From Flavobacterium ammonificans (GTDB lineage Bacteria; Bacteroidota; Bacteroidia; Flavobacteriales; Flavobacteriaceae): a DNA stretch of 64,000 nucleotides. Under the pieces are notes generated by a model, which saw only the letters and a list, made by a program, of their open reading frames with translations, made no database searches and had not been told where the DNA came from. Each line of letters opens with the position of its first letter. The first letter of the stretch is position 1. Where the stretch lies: assembly GCF_020886115.1 (NCBI RefSeq), contig NZ_AP025185.1:1674001-1738000 (forward strand), written 5' to 3'. The position numbers were made by a program, and so were the translations under genes. Below are positions 1 to 7,537 of this stretch, piece after piece.

Positions 1-717
1 AACGGTTTTATTTTGATAATATAGATCATTTAGTTTTTTTTCAATTGCAGCTTTATCATTGGGGTTTTTAAGTTTTATCATTATTGGAAAGCTGAAACTT
101 CCCCATTGTCGTTTGTTTTCATCAATGCTACTTTTCATGTTATTAATAATAATATTGGGAGCAATTGATGAATTTCCAGGTATTGAATAAATGGCTGTAA
201 CTGTTACTATTCTTTTATTATGAATAATTTGTTTCCCTATAGGATTTTCTTTTCCAAAAAATTTCTGCGCTGTCTTTTCATTCATAGCTACGCTATTTTC
301 TTTAGACAAAGCAGTTTCTATATTTCCTTGTAGGGTCTCAAACGGGAATAATTCAAAAAAATCATTTTGTGTATTAAATGTTTTATTAATTACATGCGTT
401 TTGCCTTTGTACTTAAACACTTCAGCTTGATACCAGTCGTGATATACCACATTTTCTATCCTCGAATCCGATTTTAAATATGGCTCAAGCGCACCAGGAT
501 TAGTTGACCAAATTACATCCTTCCCAATATCAGAAAGAACAGTAAATACTTTCTCTTTCTCAGGATTCCATTGATCATAACTTTGTTCGTCATTCCAATA
601 TAAGATGGCAAAAATCAATCCCGCAATCCCGATGCTCAAACCTAAAACGTTCAAAGCAGTAAAAAGCTTGTTGTTTTTGATGTGAAATAAAAATATATTG
701 ATCCAATTTTTTAGCAT
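1..717 (-). CDS. MacB/FtsX-like ABC transporter permease, N-terminal part (cut by window edge)
   Basis: The reading frame opens at an ATG at 717 and runs off the left edge, giving about 239 residues. An N-terminal membrane segment at roughly residues 20-42 is followed by a periplasmic domain with features of the MacB periplasmic core (residues about 60-239, including NEKTAQKFFGKENPIGK). In this family the protein forms the membrane dimer that couples ATP hydrolysis to extrusion from the periplasm. It is the last visible gene of a minus-strand operon with the adaptor, ATPase and head-GIN gene upstream. The substrate cannot be told from sequence. Confidence 0.85.
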   Translation of the reverse strand, partial: MLKNWINIFLFHIKNNKLFTALNVLGLSIGIAGLIFAILYWNDEQSYDQWNPEKEKVFTVLSDIGKDVIWSTNPGALEPYLKSDSRIENVVYHDWYQAEVFKYKGKTHVINKTFNTQNDFFELFPFETLQGNIETALSKENSVAMNEKTAQKFFGKENPIGKQIIHNKRIVTVTAIYSIPGNSSIAPNIIINNMKSSIDENKRQWGSFSFPIMIKLKNPNDKAAIEKKLNDLYYQNKTV

Positions 718-720
718 AAT

Positions 721-765
721 AGCCCCCTAACCCCAAAAAAGGGAACAGCTGGAGTGAGCTGGTTT
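721..765. repeat. Short C/A-rich interspersed sequence between head-GIN and permease genes
   Basis: The gap contains CCCCTAACCCC followed by an A-run, a G-run and GCTGG...GCTGG. It is unlike the AT-rich gaps around it and resembles short interspersed sequences I associate with flavobacterial intergenic regions. No gene is seen in it. That it is a genome-wide repeat is inference. Confidence 0.3.
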
Positions 766-792
766 TAATAAATTAATTATATAATCTTTGAT

Positions 793-1584
793 TTATTTTT
801 TGGTGATCTTACCAGATGAACTGGTTTCTATATACACTTTAGTAGGATTTCCATAATACCAAATTTTTCCGTAAGAAGAGGCTTTAGCGTCTAAGGTTTC
901 TAAAACAGTAAATTCAATATTTCCTGCACTGCTTGCAGAAACAAAAGCATTAATTACATCTAACTCTTTTGCTTTGACATCGCCACTACTAGAAGCTTCT
1001 ATTTCTGCTGTAGTTGCTGTTCCAGAAAGTGTAACTTCGCCTGCGCTGCTAATTTTTGTTTCTACTTTGTCAGCTTTCAATTTTGAAATAATTTCTCCAC
1101 TTGATGATGCTTCTATAATTACATTTTTAGAATTGACATTTCCTATAATACTGCCGCTAGAACTTGTTTTTAGTTTTATTTCATTGTTGACAATTTCATT
1201 TTCAAATTGAATAGATCCAGAGGATGAAGCTAAAAATTCGTTTACATTGGGCGCTGTGACTACTATTTTTATAAATTCAAAATTGACTGAATTGTACTTG
1301 TTTTTTTTTCTTTTTTGTTGTGTTCCGATCTCTTTGGAGACATTTTTTGAATCAATAAATAGTTTTAATGTATTCCCTTCTAATTCGGTTTTTAAATATG
1401 TTAGGTTTTCTTTATTATCAGTTTCAATTTGCAAGGGTTTTAATTCACCTTGAGTAAAAAATACTTCTATACCTTGAGAAACTTTAATTTTAGTAAAATT
1501 TCCAATCGTTCTGTTTTCTGTAACTTGTGCTTTGGTTAGTAAAGAAACCAAGAGCAAAATGGTGTAATTTATAATTCGTATCAT
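793..1584 (-). CDS. Head-GIN domain (DUF2807) secreted protein
   Basis: A 263-residue protein with an N-terminal signal peptide (cleavage likely near TKA|QVTEN) followed by a DUF2807 (putative auto-transporter adhesin, head GIN) beta-solenoid. The repeat is visible as a series of S-S-x-G turns: SSSGSI, SSSGSI, SSSGEI, SSAGEV, SSSGDV, SSAGNI, SSYGKI and SSSGKI, one per solenoid turn. It lies between the ATPase and permease genes of an ABC operon, 31 bp after the ATPase gene. That position suggests a periplasmic or surface partner of the transporter, but the family's biochemical role is not established. Confidence 0.88.
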   Translation of the reverse strand: MIRIINYTILLLVSLLTKAQVTENRTIGNFTKIKVSQGIEVFFTQGELKPLQIETDNKENLTYLKTELEGNTLKLFIDSKNVSKEIGTQQKRKKNKYNSVNFEFIKIVVTAPNVNEFLASSSGSIQFENEIVNNEIKLKTSSSGSIIGNVNSKNVIIEASSSGEIISKLKADKVETKISSAGEVTLSGTATTAEIEASSSGDVKAKELDVINAFVSASSAGNIEFTVLETLDAKASSYGKIWYYGNPTKVYIETSSSGKITKK

Positions 1585-1615
1585 CTTTTTTGTTTTTTTA
1601 TTAAACCTATTTTTA

Positions 1616-2317
1616 TTATACCACGAGTATATCTACATTTCGGCTGTTATTTTTTTCTGAAAGTATTATTCCATCTTTCATGAGAATAGTTTTTTGTGAA
1701 AAGGAAGCGTCATAATCGGAATGGGTTACCATCAAAATGGTACTTCCTTGAGCGTGTAAATCTGTTAATAGTTCCATTACTTCATTTCCATTTTTGCTAT
1801 CCAGATTACCCGTAGGCTCATCAGCAAGAATTATTTTCGGGTCATTAATTAATGCCCTTGCAACTGCAACACGTTGTTGCTGACCTCCTGATAATTGTTG
1901 TGGGAAATGTCTCAAGCGGTGCGAAAGTCCTAATCGCTCAGCTATCATTTCTACTTTTTCCTTTCTTTGAGATGTAGGAATACCACTATATATCAAAGGC
2001 AATTCAATGTTGTCATATACAGAAAGTTCATCAATGAGATTGAAATTCTGAAAAATGAAACCAATATTATGTTTTCTAACTTTTGCTTTTTCTTGCTCTT
2101 TTAACCCCATTATTTCTTTGTCCAATAGATGGTAACTCCCACTGGACGCAGTGTCTAATAATCCAACAATATTGAGTAAAGTTGATTTTCCACTACCTGA
2201 GGGTCCCATAATACTAATAAATTCACCTTGGTGAATTGTAAGTGAAACTTCATTCAATGCTTTAGTTTCAATTTCCTCTGTTCTGAAGATTTTAGAAAGA
2301 TTTTGGATGTTTATCAT
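1616..2317 (-). CDS. ABC transporter ATP-binding protein, MacB/LolD type
   Basis: A 233-residue cytoplasmic ATPase. Visible motifs are Walker A GPSGSGKST near residue 40, the Q-loop in IGFIFQNFNL, the signature LSGGQQQR, Walker B with D-loop ILADEPTGNLDS, and the switch histidine in VTHSDYD. Length and motifs fit the stand-alone ATPases of MacAB and LolCDE systems. It sits 24 bp after the adaptor gene and upstream of the head-GIN and permease genes, so it most likely energises the permease at the window edge. Confidence 0.93.
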   Translation of the reverse strand: MINIQNLSKIFRTEEIETKALNEVSLTIHQGEFISIMGPSGSGKSTLLNIVGLLDTASSGSYHLLDKEIMGLKEQEKAKVRKHNIGFIFQNFNLIDELSVYDNIELPLIYSGIPTSQRKEKVEMIAERLGLSHRLRHFPQQLSGGQQQRVAVARALINDPKIILADEPTGNLDSKNGNEVMELLTDLHAQGSTILMVTHSDYDASFSQKTILMKDGIILSEKNNSRNVDILVV

Positions 2318-2341
2318 GTTCTATAATTTAGTGGTTATTGT

Positions 2342-3583
2342 TTATTTTTCTATATTTAGTATTTGGATGTCTTTATAATCTGCATAAGAAGAAGTAATTA
2401 CTAGGTCTCCAGATTTTAAACCTCCTAAAACTTCAAAATAAAGTGGGTTTTCACGTCCTATTTTTATTTCTCTCCTTACAGCTTTATTATCTTTTAATAC
2501 AAAAATCCATTTACCAGAAGTTTCTTGGCTAAAACTTCCTTTGGGTAATACAAGTGACTTTATTTTTTCAGACAAATTGATTCGAACTCCAAATGAAATC
2601 CCTTGTTTTAAATCCAATTTTTTGTCATTTATAAAATTTAACTCAACTTGAAATCTACCATTTTTAACTTCGGGAATTATTTTTGAAATTATTACATTAA
2701 TGGATTTTTCGTTAAAATCAACAACACCTTTTTGTCCTATCGAAACTCTATTTAGATAATATTCATCAACTTCGGCTATCAATTTGTATCCTTGCATATC
2801 GTCTAATTTACCGATGCTTACACCTTGTGTAAAATTCTGTCCTAATGTAGGCTCGAACGAGGATAATCTCCCAGAAATAGGAGCTGTTACAAGAAAATTA
2901 TTTTTGTTATTCCTCAAAATGCCTAAGCTTTTATCCATAAATGTAATAGATTGGTTGAGCTGATTAATTTGAATTTGATTCGCTTGTTTTTCTTTTGTTA
3001 TACTTTTTTTTATAATGGTCATTCTTTCTTGTTGAAAACGATAATTTTCCTGTATTTTTTCCCATTCGTTTTTAGAAACAATTTCTTGTTCAAAAAGCTT
3101 TTTATTCAAATCAAATTGATTTTTCGCGTCTAAATAATCGTGCGTAATGGCCACTAAATCTTTTTCTAAATTTAGTTCTTGATTTCTTAAATCTAATTTC
3201 CCTTTATTCAAATTATTAATTTGTTCAATTATAGCGGTTTCTTGTTGCATATAATTCAACTCAGAATTCGGATTATACAATCGTGCTAATGGTTGTCCTT
3301 TATTAATTAAGTCTCCGTTTTCGACATATATTTCTTGAACAGCTCCACCTTCAATAATATTGATTAACATGGTGTTTTTAGGCTCAACTTTTGCTTGAAA
3401 AACAATAAAGTCTTCAAAAAAATTATTTTCGACCGCCTTTATTGTTATCTCGTTTTTTTTAACATTTAATGTTCGTTCTTTAGTTAAAGACGAGTATATA
3501 AAATATCCTATTATCAAAAGAATAGGAAGGGTAATTGTTAGATACTTTTTTTTGTTATTTTTACTTTTGATGATGGTGTCCAT
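2342..3583 (-). CDS. HlyD/MacA-family periplasmic adaptor
   Basis: About 413 residues from the ATG at 3583. The open frame extends to an ATG at 3691, but the added 36 residues look non-coding and would span the candidate promoter, so the start giving MDTIIKSKNNKKKY is preferred. One N-terminal membrane segment (ILLIIGYFIYSS) is followed by a lipoyl-like half (GGAVQEIYVENGDLINKGQP), a long coiled-coil hairpin (about residues 100-225), the second lipoyl half and a barrel domain. Such adaptors link an inner-membrane ABC permease to an outer-membrane TolC-type channel. It is first in the operon and divergent from the sigma-54 response regulator at 3726. Confidence 0.9.
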   Translation of the reverse strand: MDTIIKSKNNKKKYLTITLPILLIIGYFIYSSLTKERTLNVKKNEITIKAVENNFFEDFIVFQAKVEPKNTMLINIIEGGAVQEIYVENGDLINKGQPLARLYNPNSELNYMQQETAIIEQINNLNKGKLDLRNQELNLEKDLVAITHDYLDAKNQFDLNKKLFEQEIVSKNEWEKIQENYRFQQERMTIIKKSITKEKQANQIQINQLNQSITFMDKSLGILRNNKNNFLVTAPISGRLSSFEPTLGQNFTQGVSIGKLDDMQGYKLIAEVDEYYLNRVSIGQKGVVDFNEKSINVIISKIIPEVKNGRFQVELNFINDKKLDLKQGISFGVRINLSEKIKSLVLPKGSFSQETSGKWIFVLKDNKAVRREIKIGRENPLYFEVLGGLKSGDLVITSSYADYKDIQILNIEK

Positions 3584-3604
3584 TGTTACAAATTTGATAA
3601 TCCT

Positions 3605-3623
3605 ATTCACAATTTCGTGCCAA
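3605..3623 (-). promoter_or_regulatory. Candidate sigma-54 promoter of the ABC operon
   Basis: On the minus strand the text TTGGCACGAAATTGTG carries a complete TGGCAC (-24) box, but the -12 region reads TTGT one base closer than the ideal TTGC, so the match is imperfect. It ends about 22 bp upstream of the adaptor start codon and directly faces a gene for a sigma-54 activator. The context makes it attractive; the sequence alone is weak. Confidence 0.35.
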
Positions 3624-3725
3624 AAATTTAAAATCCATAATTGGTTGGTTTTTATATAGTTTTTACTAGACATATTTTTTTTACTGTTCATTTATGAACA
3701 CTGAATGCTCGATAACGAACAACTA

Positions 3726-5069
3726 ATGAAAAAAACACAAGCTAATATTGTAGTGATTGATGATCAAGAAGATATCCTTTTTGCTGTCAAAATGCTTTTA
3801 AAAAAACATTTTGAGACCATTCACACACTAAATAACCCTAAAAATATAGTTAAATTGTTATCTGAAAATACGATTGACGTAGTTTTATTAGATATGAATT
3901 ATCGTATAGGGTTTGAGGACGGACGAGAGGGACTTTATTTGTTGAAAGAAATTAAAACGCTATCACCAAAAACGGCCATCATTTTAATGACTGCATTTGG
4001 AAAACTAGAAACTGCTGTAGAAGGTTTAAAAATGGGTGCTTTTGATTATGTTTTAAAGCCATGGGAAAACGATAAATTAGTATTCACCATAAAACAGGCC
4101 GTTGAAGAAAGTAGAAGAGAACAAAAGAAAGCTAACAAAACCATTACTAACAATCCTTTTTTTATTGGTAATTCGGAACTAATAAAAAAATCGTATTCCC
4201 TTGCAGAAAAAGTAGCTAAAACAGATGCCAATGTTTTAATTTTGGGAGAGAACGGTACTGGTAAATATGTATTGGCTCAGTATATCCATCAACAGTCAGA
4301 TCGTAAAGACAAAGCATTTATGGCAGTTGATTTAGGCTCATTGAGTGATTCTATTTTTGAAAGCGAATTATTTGGCTATGCCCAAGGCGCTTTTACCGAT
4401 GCTAAAACCAACACGCCAGGCAGATTTGAATTGGCACAAAATGGAACAATTTTTCTAGATGAAATTGGCAATGTTCCTTTGCATTTGCAATCCAAATTAC
4501 TACAAGTCATTCAATCCAAAACCGTTACTCGACTTGGAGAATCTAAACCAAGACCGTTGAATGTAAGAATTATATCAGCTACTAATTTAAATTTAAAAGA
4601 AGAAGTTAGTCAGAAAACATTTCGTGAAGATTTGTATTATCGCATCAATACCGTAGAAATTGTATTACCCGCTCTTCGAAATAGGTTGGAAGATAAAATT
4701 CCTTTGGCACATTTTCTTTTGCAGAAAATGATTGAAAAATACGAACGTAATCCAATCGTTTTTGATGATAAAGCACTTAAGAAAATAGAGGAACATGCTT
4801 GGAACGGTAATATTAGAGAAATGGAAAATAAAATTGAACGCGCTATTATTTTATGTGAAAACAATTGTATTTCAGTTTCGGATTTAGATTTGGACGAAAT
4901 TATTCCATATAAGGAATCACAAGATGACTTGCATCTTTCTAATATTGAAAAAATGACAATCCAAAAAATATTAACTAAAAATCATCACAACATTAGCAAG
5001 TCTGCCGAAGAATTGGGTTTGTCTAGAGCTGCTTTATATAGACGTATGGAAAAATTTGATTTAAAATAA
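3726..5069 (+). CDS. Sigma-54-dependent response regulator (NtrC family)
   Basis: About 447 residues from ATG 3726; an ATG at 3705 would add seven residues without a better context. The receiver domain has the acidic pair IDDQED, phospho-acceptor Asp56 in VVLLDMN, and the conserved lysine in VLKPWEN. The AAA+ domain has Walker A ILGENGTGK, the sigma-54 contact loop GAFTDA and Walker B IFLDEIG. The C-terminal Fis-type helix-turn-helix (NISKSAEELGLSRAALYRRM) binds DNA. It is read with the kinase gene that follows and is divergent from the ABC operon, which is its likely target. Confidence 0.95.
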   Translation: MKKTQANIVVIDDQEDILFAVKMLLKKHFETIHTLNNPKNIVKLLSENTIDVVLLDMNYRIGFEDGREGLYLLKEIKTLSPKTAIILMTAFGKLETAVEGLKMGAFDYVLKPWENDKLVFTIKQAVEESRREQKKANKTITNNPFFIGNSELIKKSYSLAEKVAKTDANVLILGENGTGKYVLAQYIHQQSDRKDKAFMAVDLGSLSDSIFESELFGYAQGAFTDAKTNTPGRFELAQNGTIFLDEIGNVPLHLQSKLLQVIQSKTVTRLGESKPRPLNVRIISATNLNLKEEVSQKTFREDLYYRINTVEIVLPALRNRLEDKIPLAHFLLQKMIEKYERNPIVFDDKALKKIEEHAWNGNIREMENKIERAIILCENNCISVSDLDLDEIIPYKESQDDLHLSNIEKMTIQKILTKNHHNISKSAEELGLSRAALYRRMEKFDLK

Positions 5070-6388
5070 TGGAAAGAAGCTCCTTCATATTTTTTAGACT
5101 TTGTGCTATTCTATTAGCAGCTGTAATTTGTTTTGTTCTTTTGAAAAACAATTTGATTTATACTTCTATTTTTATCTTTTTCATTTTCATTCTTTTGATT
5201 ATTGAACTCTTTAATTTTATTAAAAATAGTTTTTTGTTCTATGACAAAACTATCAAAGCGATTTTGCAAAATGATTTTTCAGCCGAGTTTTCAAAAAATA
5301 AATTTTCTAAGAATTACGCTAGTTTGTTTGAATTATACGAGAGTTTAAAAGGAAAAGAAAATGAACACATTTCTACAAAAATAATTTATAGTTCTATTCT
5401 AAATACTATTGAAACTGGAATTTTAATCTTACAAAAAGAAGGTACAGATTGGACAGTTTTTTTGATGAATGATTATTTTTCTCAACATTTTCAAGTGCCT
5501 AAAGTGTCCAAATGGCATTATCTTAAGAATAATTTGCCAGCGCTTTGTGAAATTATTGAAGCCCAAAATTTTGAAGAAATTAAAACCTCTTTGCAAATTC
5601 GTGTCAATAAACAAGACACACAAACCTTTGTAATGCAATCATCACGAAGTAAAACCTACCATAATGAATTTTATGTAGTGCTATTAAATTCTGTTCAAAC
5701 CCTTATCGAGAAAAAGGAAAAAGAAGCTTGGATTAATTTGATGAAAGTTATTTCGCACGAACTATTAAATTCTATAACCCCTATACGTTCTCTATCGCAA
5801 AATATTCATGAATTGGCACATCAAAAAACGTTCTCTGAAGAAGATTTAGATGATATTAGACAGAGTGTTTCTACGATGTTACACCGTAGTGATCATTTGC
5901 AACAGTTTGTGGAAAGTTATCGAAAATTGGCTATGTTACCTACTCCTAATAAGCAAAAGGTAGCACTTTCTAGTTGGATTGAAAGCGCTTTACTAGTTAT
6001 GTCGCCATTATTTAAAACAGAGAAAATTTCAGTTAAAAATACTATTACATTCGATCGTTGGCTTTCTATTGACCTACAACAAATGGAGCAGGTGCTTATT
6101 AATTTGCTCACCAATAGTATGTATGCATTACAAAATTCAATTTCAAAAGAAATTATAATTTCAGCAGAAGTAAAAGAAAAAAGAATTTTTATAACGATTA
6201 CTGATTTTGGTTTAGGCGTTGAAAAAGAAATTGAAGACAAAATTTTCCTTCCTTTTTTTACTACTCGAAAAGAGGGTGCTGGTATTGGTTTAACACTTTC
6301 AAAAAGTATAGTCGAAGCCCATGGGGGATATTTGGTTTATCAAAAAAGCGAAACAACTACCCGTTTTATGATATGTTTGATAGAATAA
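5069..6388 (+). CDS. Membrane sensor histidine kinase
   Basis: A 439-residue kinase whose ATG shares one base with the stop codon of the response regulator gene, a sign of translational coupling. Two membrane segments lie at about residues 7-24 and 28-50 with almost no periplasmic loop, so the signal is probably sensed in or near the membrane or in the cytoplasmic PAS-like stretch (about 95-220). The phosphorylated histidine is in VISHELLNSITP. The ATPase domain shows the N-box NLLTNSMYAL, the G1 box ITDFGLGVE and the G2 box GAGIGLTLSKSIV. It should phosphorylate the regulator encoded just upstream. Confidence 0.93.
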   Translation: MERSSFIFFRLCAILLAAVICFVLLKNNLIYTSIFIFFIFILLIIELFNFIKNSFLFYDKTIKAILQNDFSAEFSKNKFSKNYASLFELYESLKGKENEHISTKIIYSSILNTIETGILILQKEGTDWTVFLMNDYFSQHFQVPKVSKWHYLKNNLPALCEIIEAQNFEEIKTSLQIRVNKQDTQTFVMQSSRSKTYHNEFYVVLLNSVQTLIEKKEKEAWINLMKVISHELLNSITPIRSLSQNIHELAHQKTFSEEDLDDIRQSVSTMLHRSDHLQQFVESYRKLAMLPTPNKQKVALSSWIESALLVMSPLFKTEKISVKNTITFDRWLSIDLQQMEQVLINLLTNSMYALQNSISKEIIISAEVKEKRIFITITDFGLGVEKEIEDKIFLPFFTTRKEGAGIGLTLSKSIVEAHGGYLVYQKSETTTRFMICLIE

Positions 6389-6495
6389 TTATATATGATG
6401 TTATTTTTTAATTAATATTCAAAAACAGCTAATTATTTTTATTCACCAAATCAATTATGTTTTAATAATCAAACTCAAGAGTCATTATTTTTTTT

Positions 6496-6532
6496 GCCAC
6501 AGATTACACCGATTGAACGGATTATTTTAAGG
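6496..6532. repeat. CACAGATT-type interspersed motif
   Basis: The sequence GCCACAGATTACACCGATTG followed by AACGGATT contains three GATT units spaced by about ten bases. It resembles a short interspersed motif I associate with Bacteroidota intergenic regions. It lies between the kinase gene and the small cysteine-rich gene. Function unknown. Confidence 0.35.
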
Positions 6533-6563
6533 ATATTGTATTTAGTTTATTTTGATAAAAAAA

Positions 6564-6591
6564 ACCGTACTATTTTCGTCTAAAAACCGTA
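6564..6591 (+). promoter_or_regulatory. Paired ACCGTA direct repeat upstream of the Cys-rich peptide gene
   Basis: ACCGTA occurs at 6564-6569 and again at 6586-6591, exactly 22 bp apart, with CTATTT following the first copy. The same arrangement stands before both LuxR-type genes (7062 and 14360). Two helical turns between half-sites suit a protein dimer or tandem dimers. It lies 56 bp ahead of the start codon at 6647. Confidence 0.6.
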
Positions 6592-6646
6592 ATACAGCTA
6601 TTTTAAATTATCTCAAATTGCGAGTTCCAATATAATTTGATTTCAG

Positions 6647-6817
6647 ATGAAAAAATTTGTGATTTTAGGTTTGGTACTTTGTACTGTCACCATGGGTTTT
6701 ACTACCTATTACTCTGGTAAAAAATGTACTGGTTCTAAAAGTTGTACGACTTGTAAAAACTGCAAATACTGTAAGTATTGTGCTAAAAATGGCGGAACTT
6801 GTGGTGTTTGTCGTTAG
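6647..6817 (+). CDS. Small cysteine-rich exported peptide (56 residues)
   Basis: A 56-codon gene starting with a signal-peptide-like segment (MKKFVILGLVLCTVTMGFTT) and continuing into a short basic part with nine cysteines, mostly spaced as CxxC (CTTCKNCKYCKYC, then TCGVC). The cysteine spacing suggests metal binding or multiple disulfides in the periplasm or outside. It stands alone between the kinase gene and the LuxR-type gene and carries the ACCGTA pair upstream. I do not recognise a named family. It could be a secreted metal-binding peptide or the substrate of a neighbouring envelope system. Confidence 0.65.
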   Translation: MKKFVILGLVLCTVTMGFTTYYSGKKCTGSKSCTTCKNCKYCKYCAKNGGTCGVCR

Positions 6818-6826
6818 TCAGTTACT

Positions 6827-6899
6827 ATTAAGGGTGTAGTGGTTTTTTGTAATTTTGCACAGAATTTTTACAGTATTACCATATACATACACCCTTAAT
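6827..6899. terminator. Large inverted repeat after the Cys-rich gene
   Basis: ATTAAGGGTGTA (6827-6838) is matched by its exact reverse complement at 6888-6899, a 12-bp perfect stem with a 49-base spacer, starting ten bases after the stop codon and followed by an AT-rich run with five T. It may terminate transcription of the small gene or be a mobile-repeat remnant. A second, smaller stem, AAATGCC/GGCATTT, lies at 6957-6976. Confidence 0.45.
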
Positions 6900-7006
6900 T
6901 TTTATTACCAAGAATGATGGGTTCTCGATACGATTTTTGGCAAAAATCAATTGAACAAATGCCTTTAATGGCATTTTTAATAATGGTTATAAATGCGCCC
7001 CAAATG

Positions 7007-7036
7007 AAAACCTCGATCGTTGTATCGAGGTTTTTT
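7007..7036 (+). terminator. Rho-independent terminator-like hairpin
   Basis: AACCTCGAT and ATCGAGGTT pair as a 9-bp stem around CGTTGT and are followed by a T-run. It lies at the left end of the segment duplicated at 14302. In the second copy one stem base differs (ATCGGGGTT), leaving a mismatch or wobble. It shields the LuxR-type promoter from upstream transcription. Confidence 0.75.
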
Positions 7037-7061
7037 TAGTGCTTTACTGTACATTTAAAAA

Positions 7062-7119
7062 ACCGTACTATTTAGATTGTTTTACCGTAAAATGTATTGA
7101 TTTGGTTGCATTAGCTTTG
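7062..7119 (+). promoter_or_regulatory. ACCGTA pair and -7 element of LuxR-type gene, copy 1
   Basis: ACCGTA at 7062-7067 and 7084-7089 (22-bp period) precedes TAGCTTTG at 7112-7119, which fits the Bacteroidota -7 consensus TAnnTTTG. No TTG is found at the expected -33 spacing; the downstream ACCGTA sits in that place. This is what an activator-dependent promoter would look like, possibly autoregulated by the encoded LuxR-type protein. Confidence 0.6.
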
Positions 7120-7150
7120 ATAGTATCATTTGCAATTTAAAATTAAAGCT

Positions 7151-7438
7151 ATGGGGATTAACGAAGTAAAATGTGATGAATTACTACATGGAGTCATTTC
7201 TGAGGATTTTTCAAAAGATAGTGCTGTACCAGTACATTTAACTGCTAGAGAAGTTGAGATTGTCAAATTGGCCACGAAGGAGAAATGTAGTAAAGAGATG
7301 GCAGATGTTTTGTGTATTAGTACTCGTACCGTTGAAAAACACCGCAAGCATATTATGGAAAAAACAGAATGTAAAAATTTTATTGGGGTTGTCTTGTTTG
7401 CACTGAAATACAAACTTATTGAATTGGATGAAATCTAA
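7151..7438 (+). CDS. Small LuxR-type HTH regulator, copy 1
   Basis: 95 residues from ATG 7151; the in-frame TTG at 7130 lies in the leader and is less likely. The C-terminal two thirds is a GerE/LuxR helix-turn-helix domain (LTAREVEIVKLATKEKCSKE, then CISTRTVEKHRKHI). The N-terminal 30 residues are too short for a receiver domain, so it is a stand-alone DNA-binding protein, perhaps with a partner. It converges on the outer-membrane barrel gene ending at 7538. Copy 2 at 14449 differs only by Glu/Ala and Pro/Gln near the N-terminus. Confidence 0.9.
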   Translation: MGINEVKCDELLHGVISEDFSKDSAVPVHLTAREVEIVKLATKEKCSKEMADVLCISTRTVEKHRKHIMEKTECKNFIGVVLFALKYKLIELDEI

Positions 7439-7537
7439 TAGTTTTGTCTATTACTTTATTTTTATGCCATTTATATGTATTCTACAGTAATTACTAACAA
7501 TAGAATAATGGGAATACGTTATGGATTAGTAATTAAT

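Larger units (their letters stand above)
7004..7446 (+). repeat. Duplicated segment, copy 1 (matches 14302-14744)
   Basis: About 440 bp containing the terminator, the ACCGTA pair, promoter, and the complete LuxR-type gene are repeated 7298 bp downstream in the same orientation. By eye there are six base differences from the terminator to the stop codon. Similarity ends within about ten bases after the stop codon and just left of the terminator, so regulator and control region moved as one unit. Confidence 0.95.

Noticed and set aside
3584..3691. N-terminal extension of the MacA-like frame to 3691
   Set aside because: It spans the divergent promoter region and has no adaptor-like features.
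6913..7038. Open frame of 41 codons from ATG ATG GGT near 6915 into the terminator
   Set aside because: It reads through the hairpin and its T-run, lacks a convincing family or composition, and is most likely chance.
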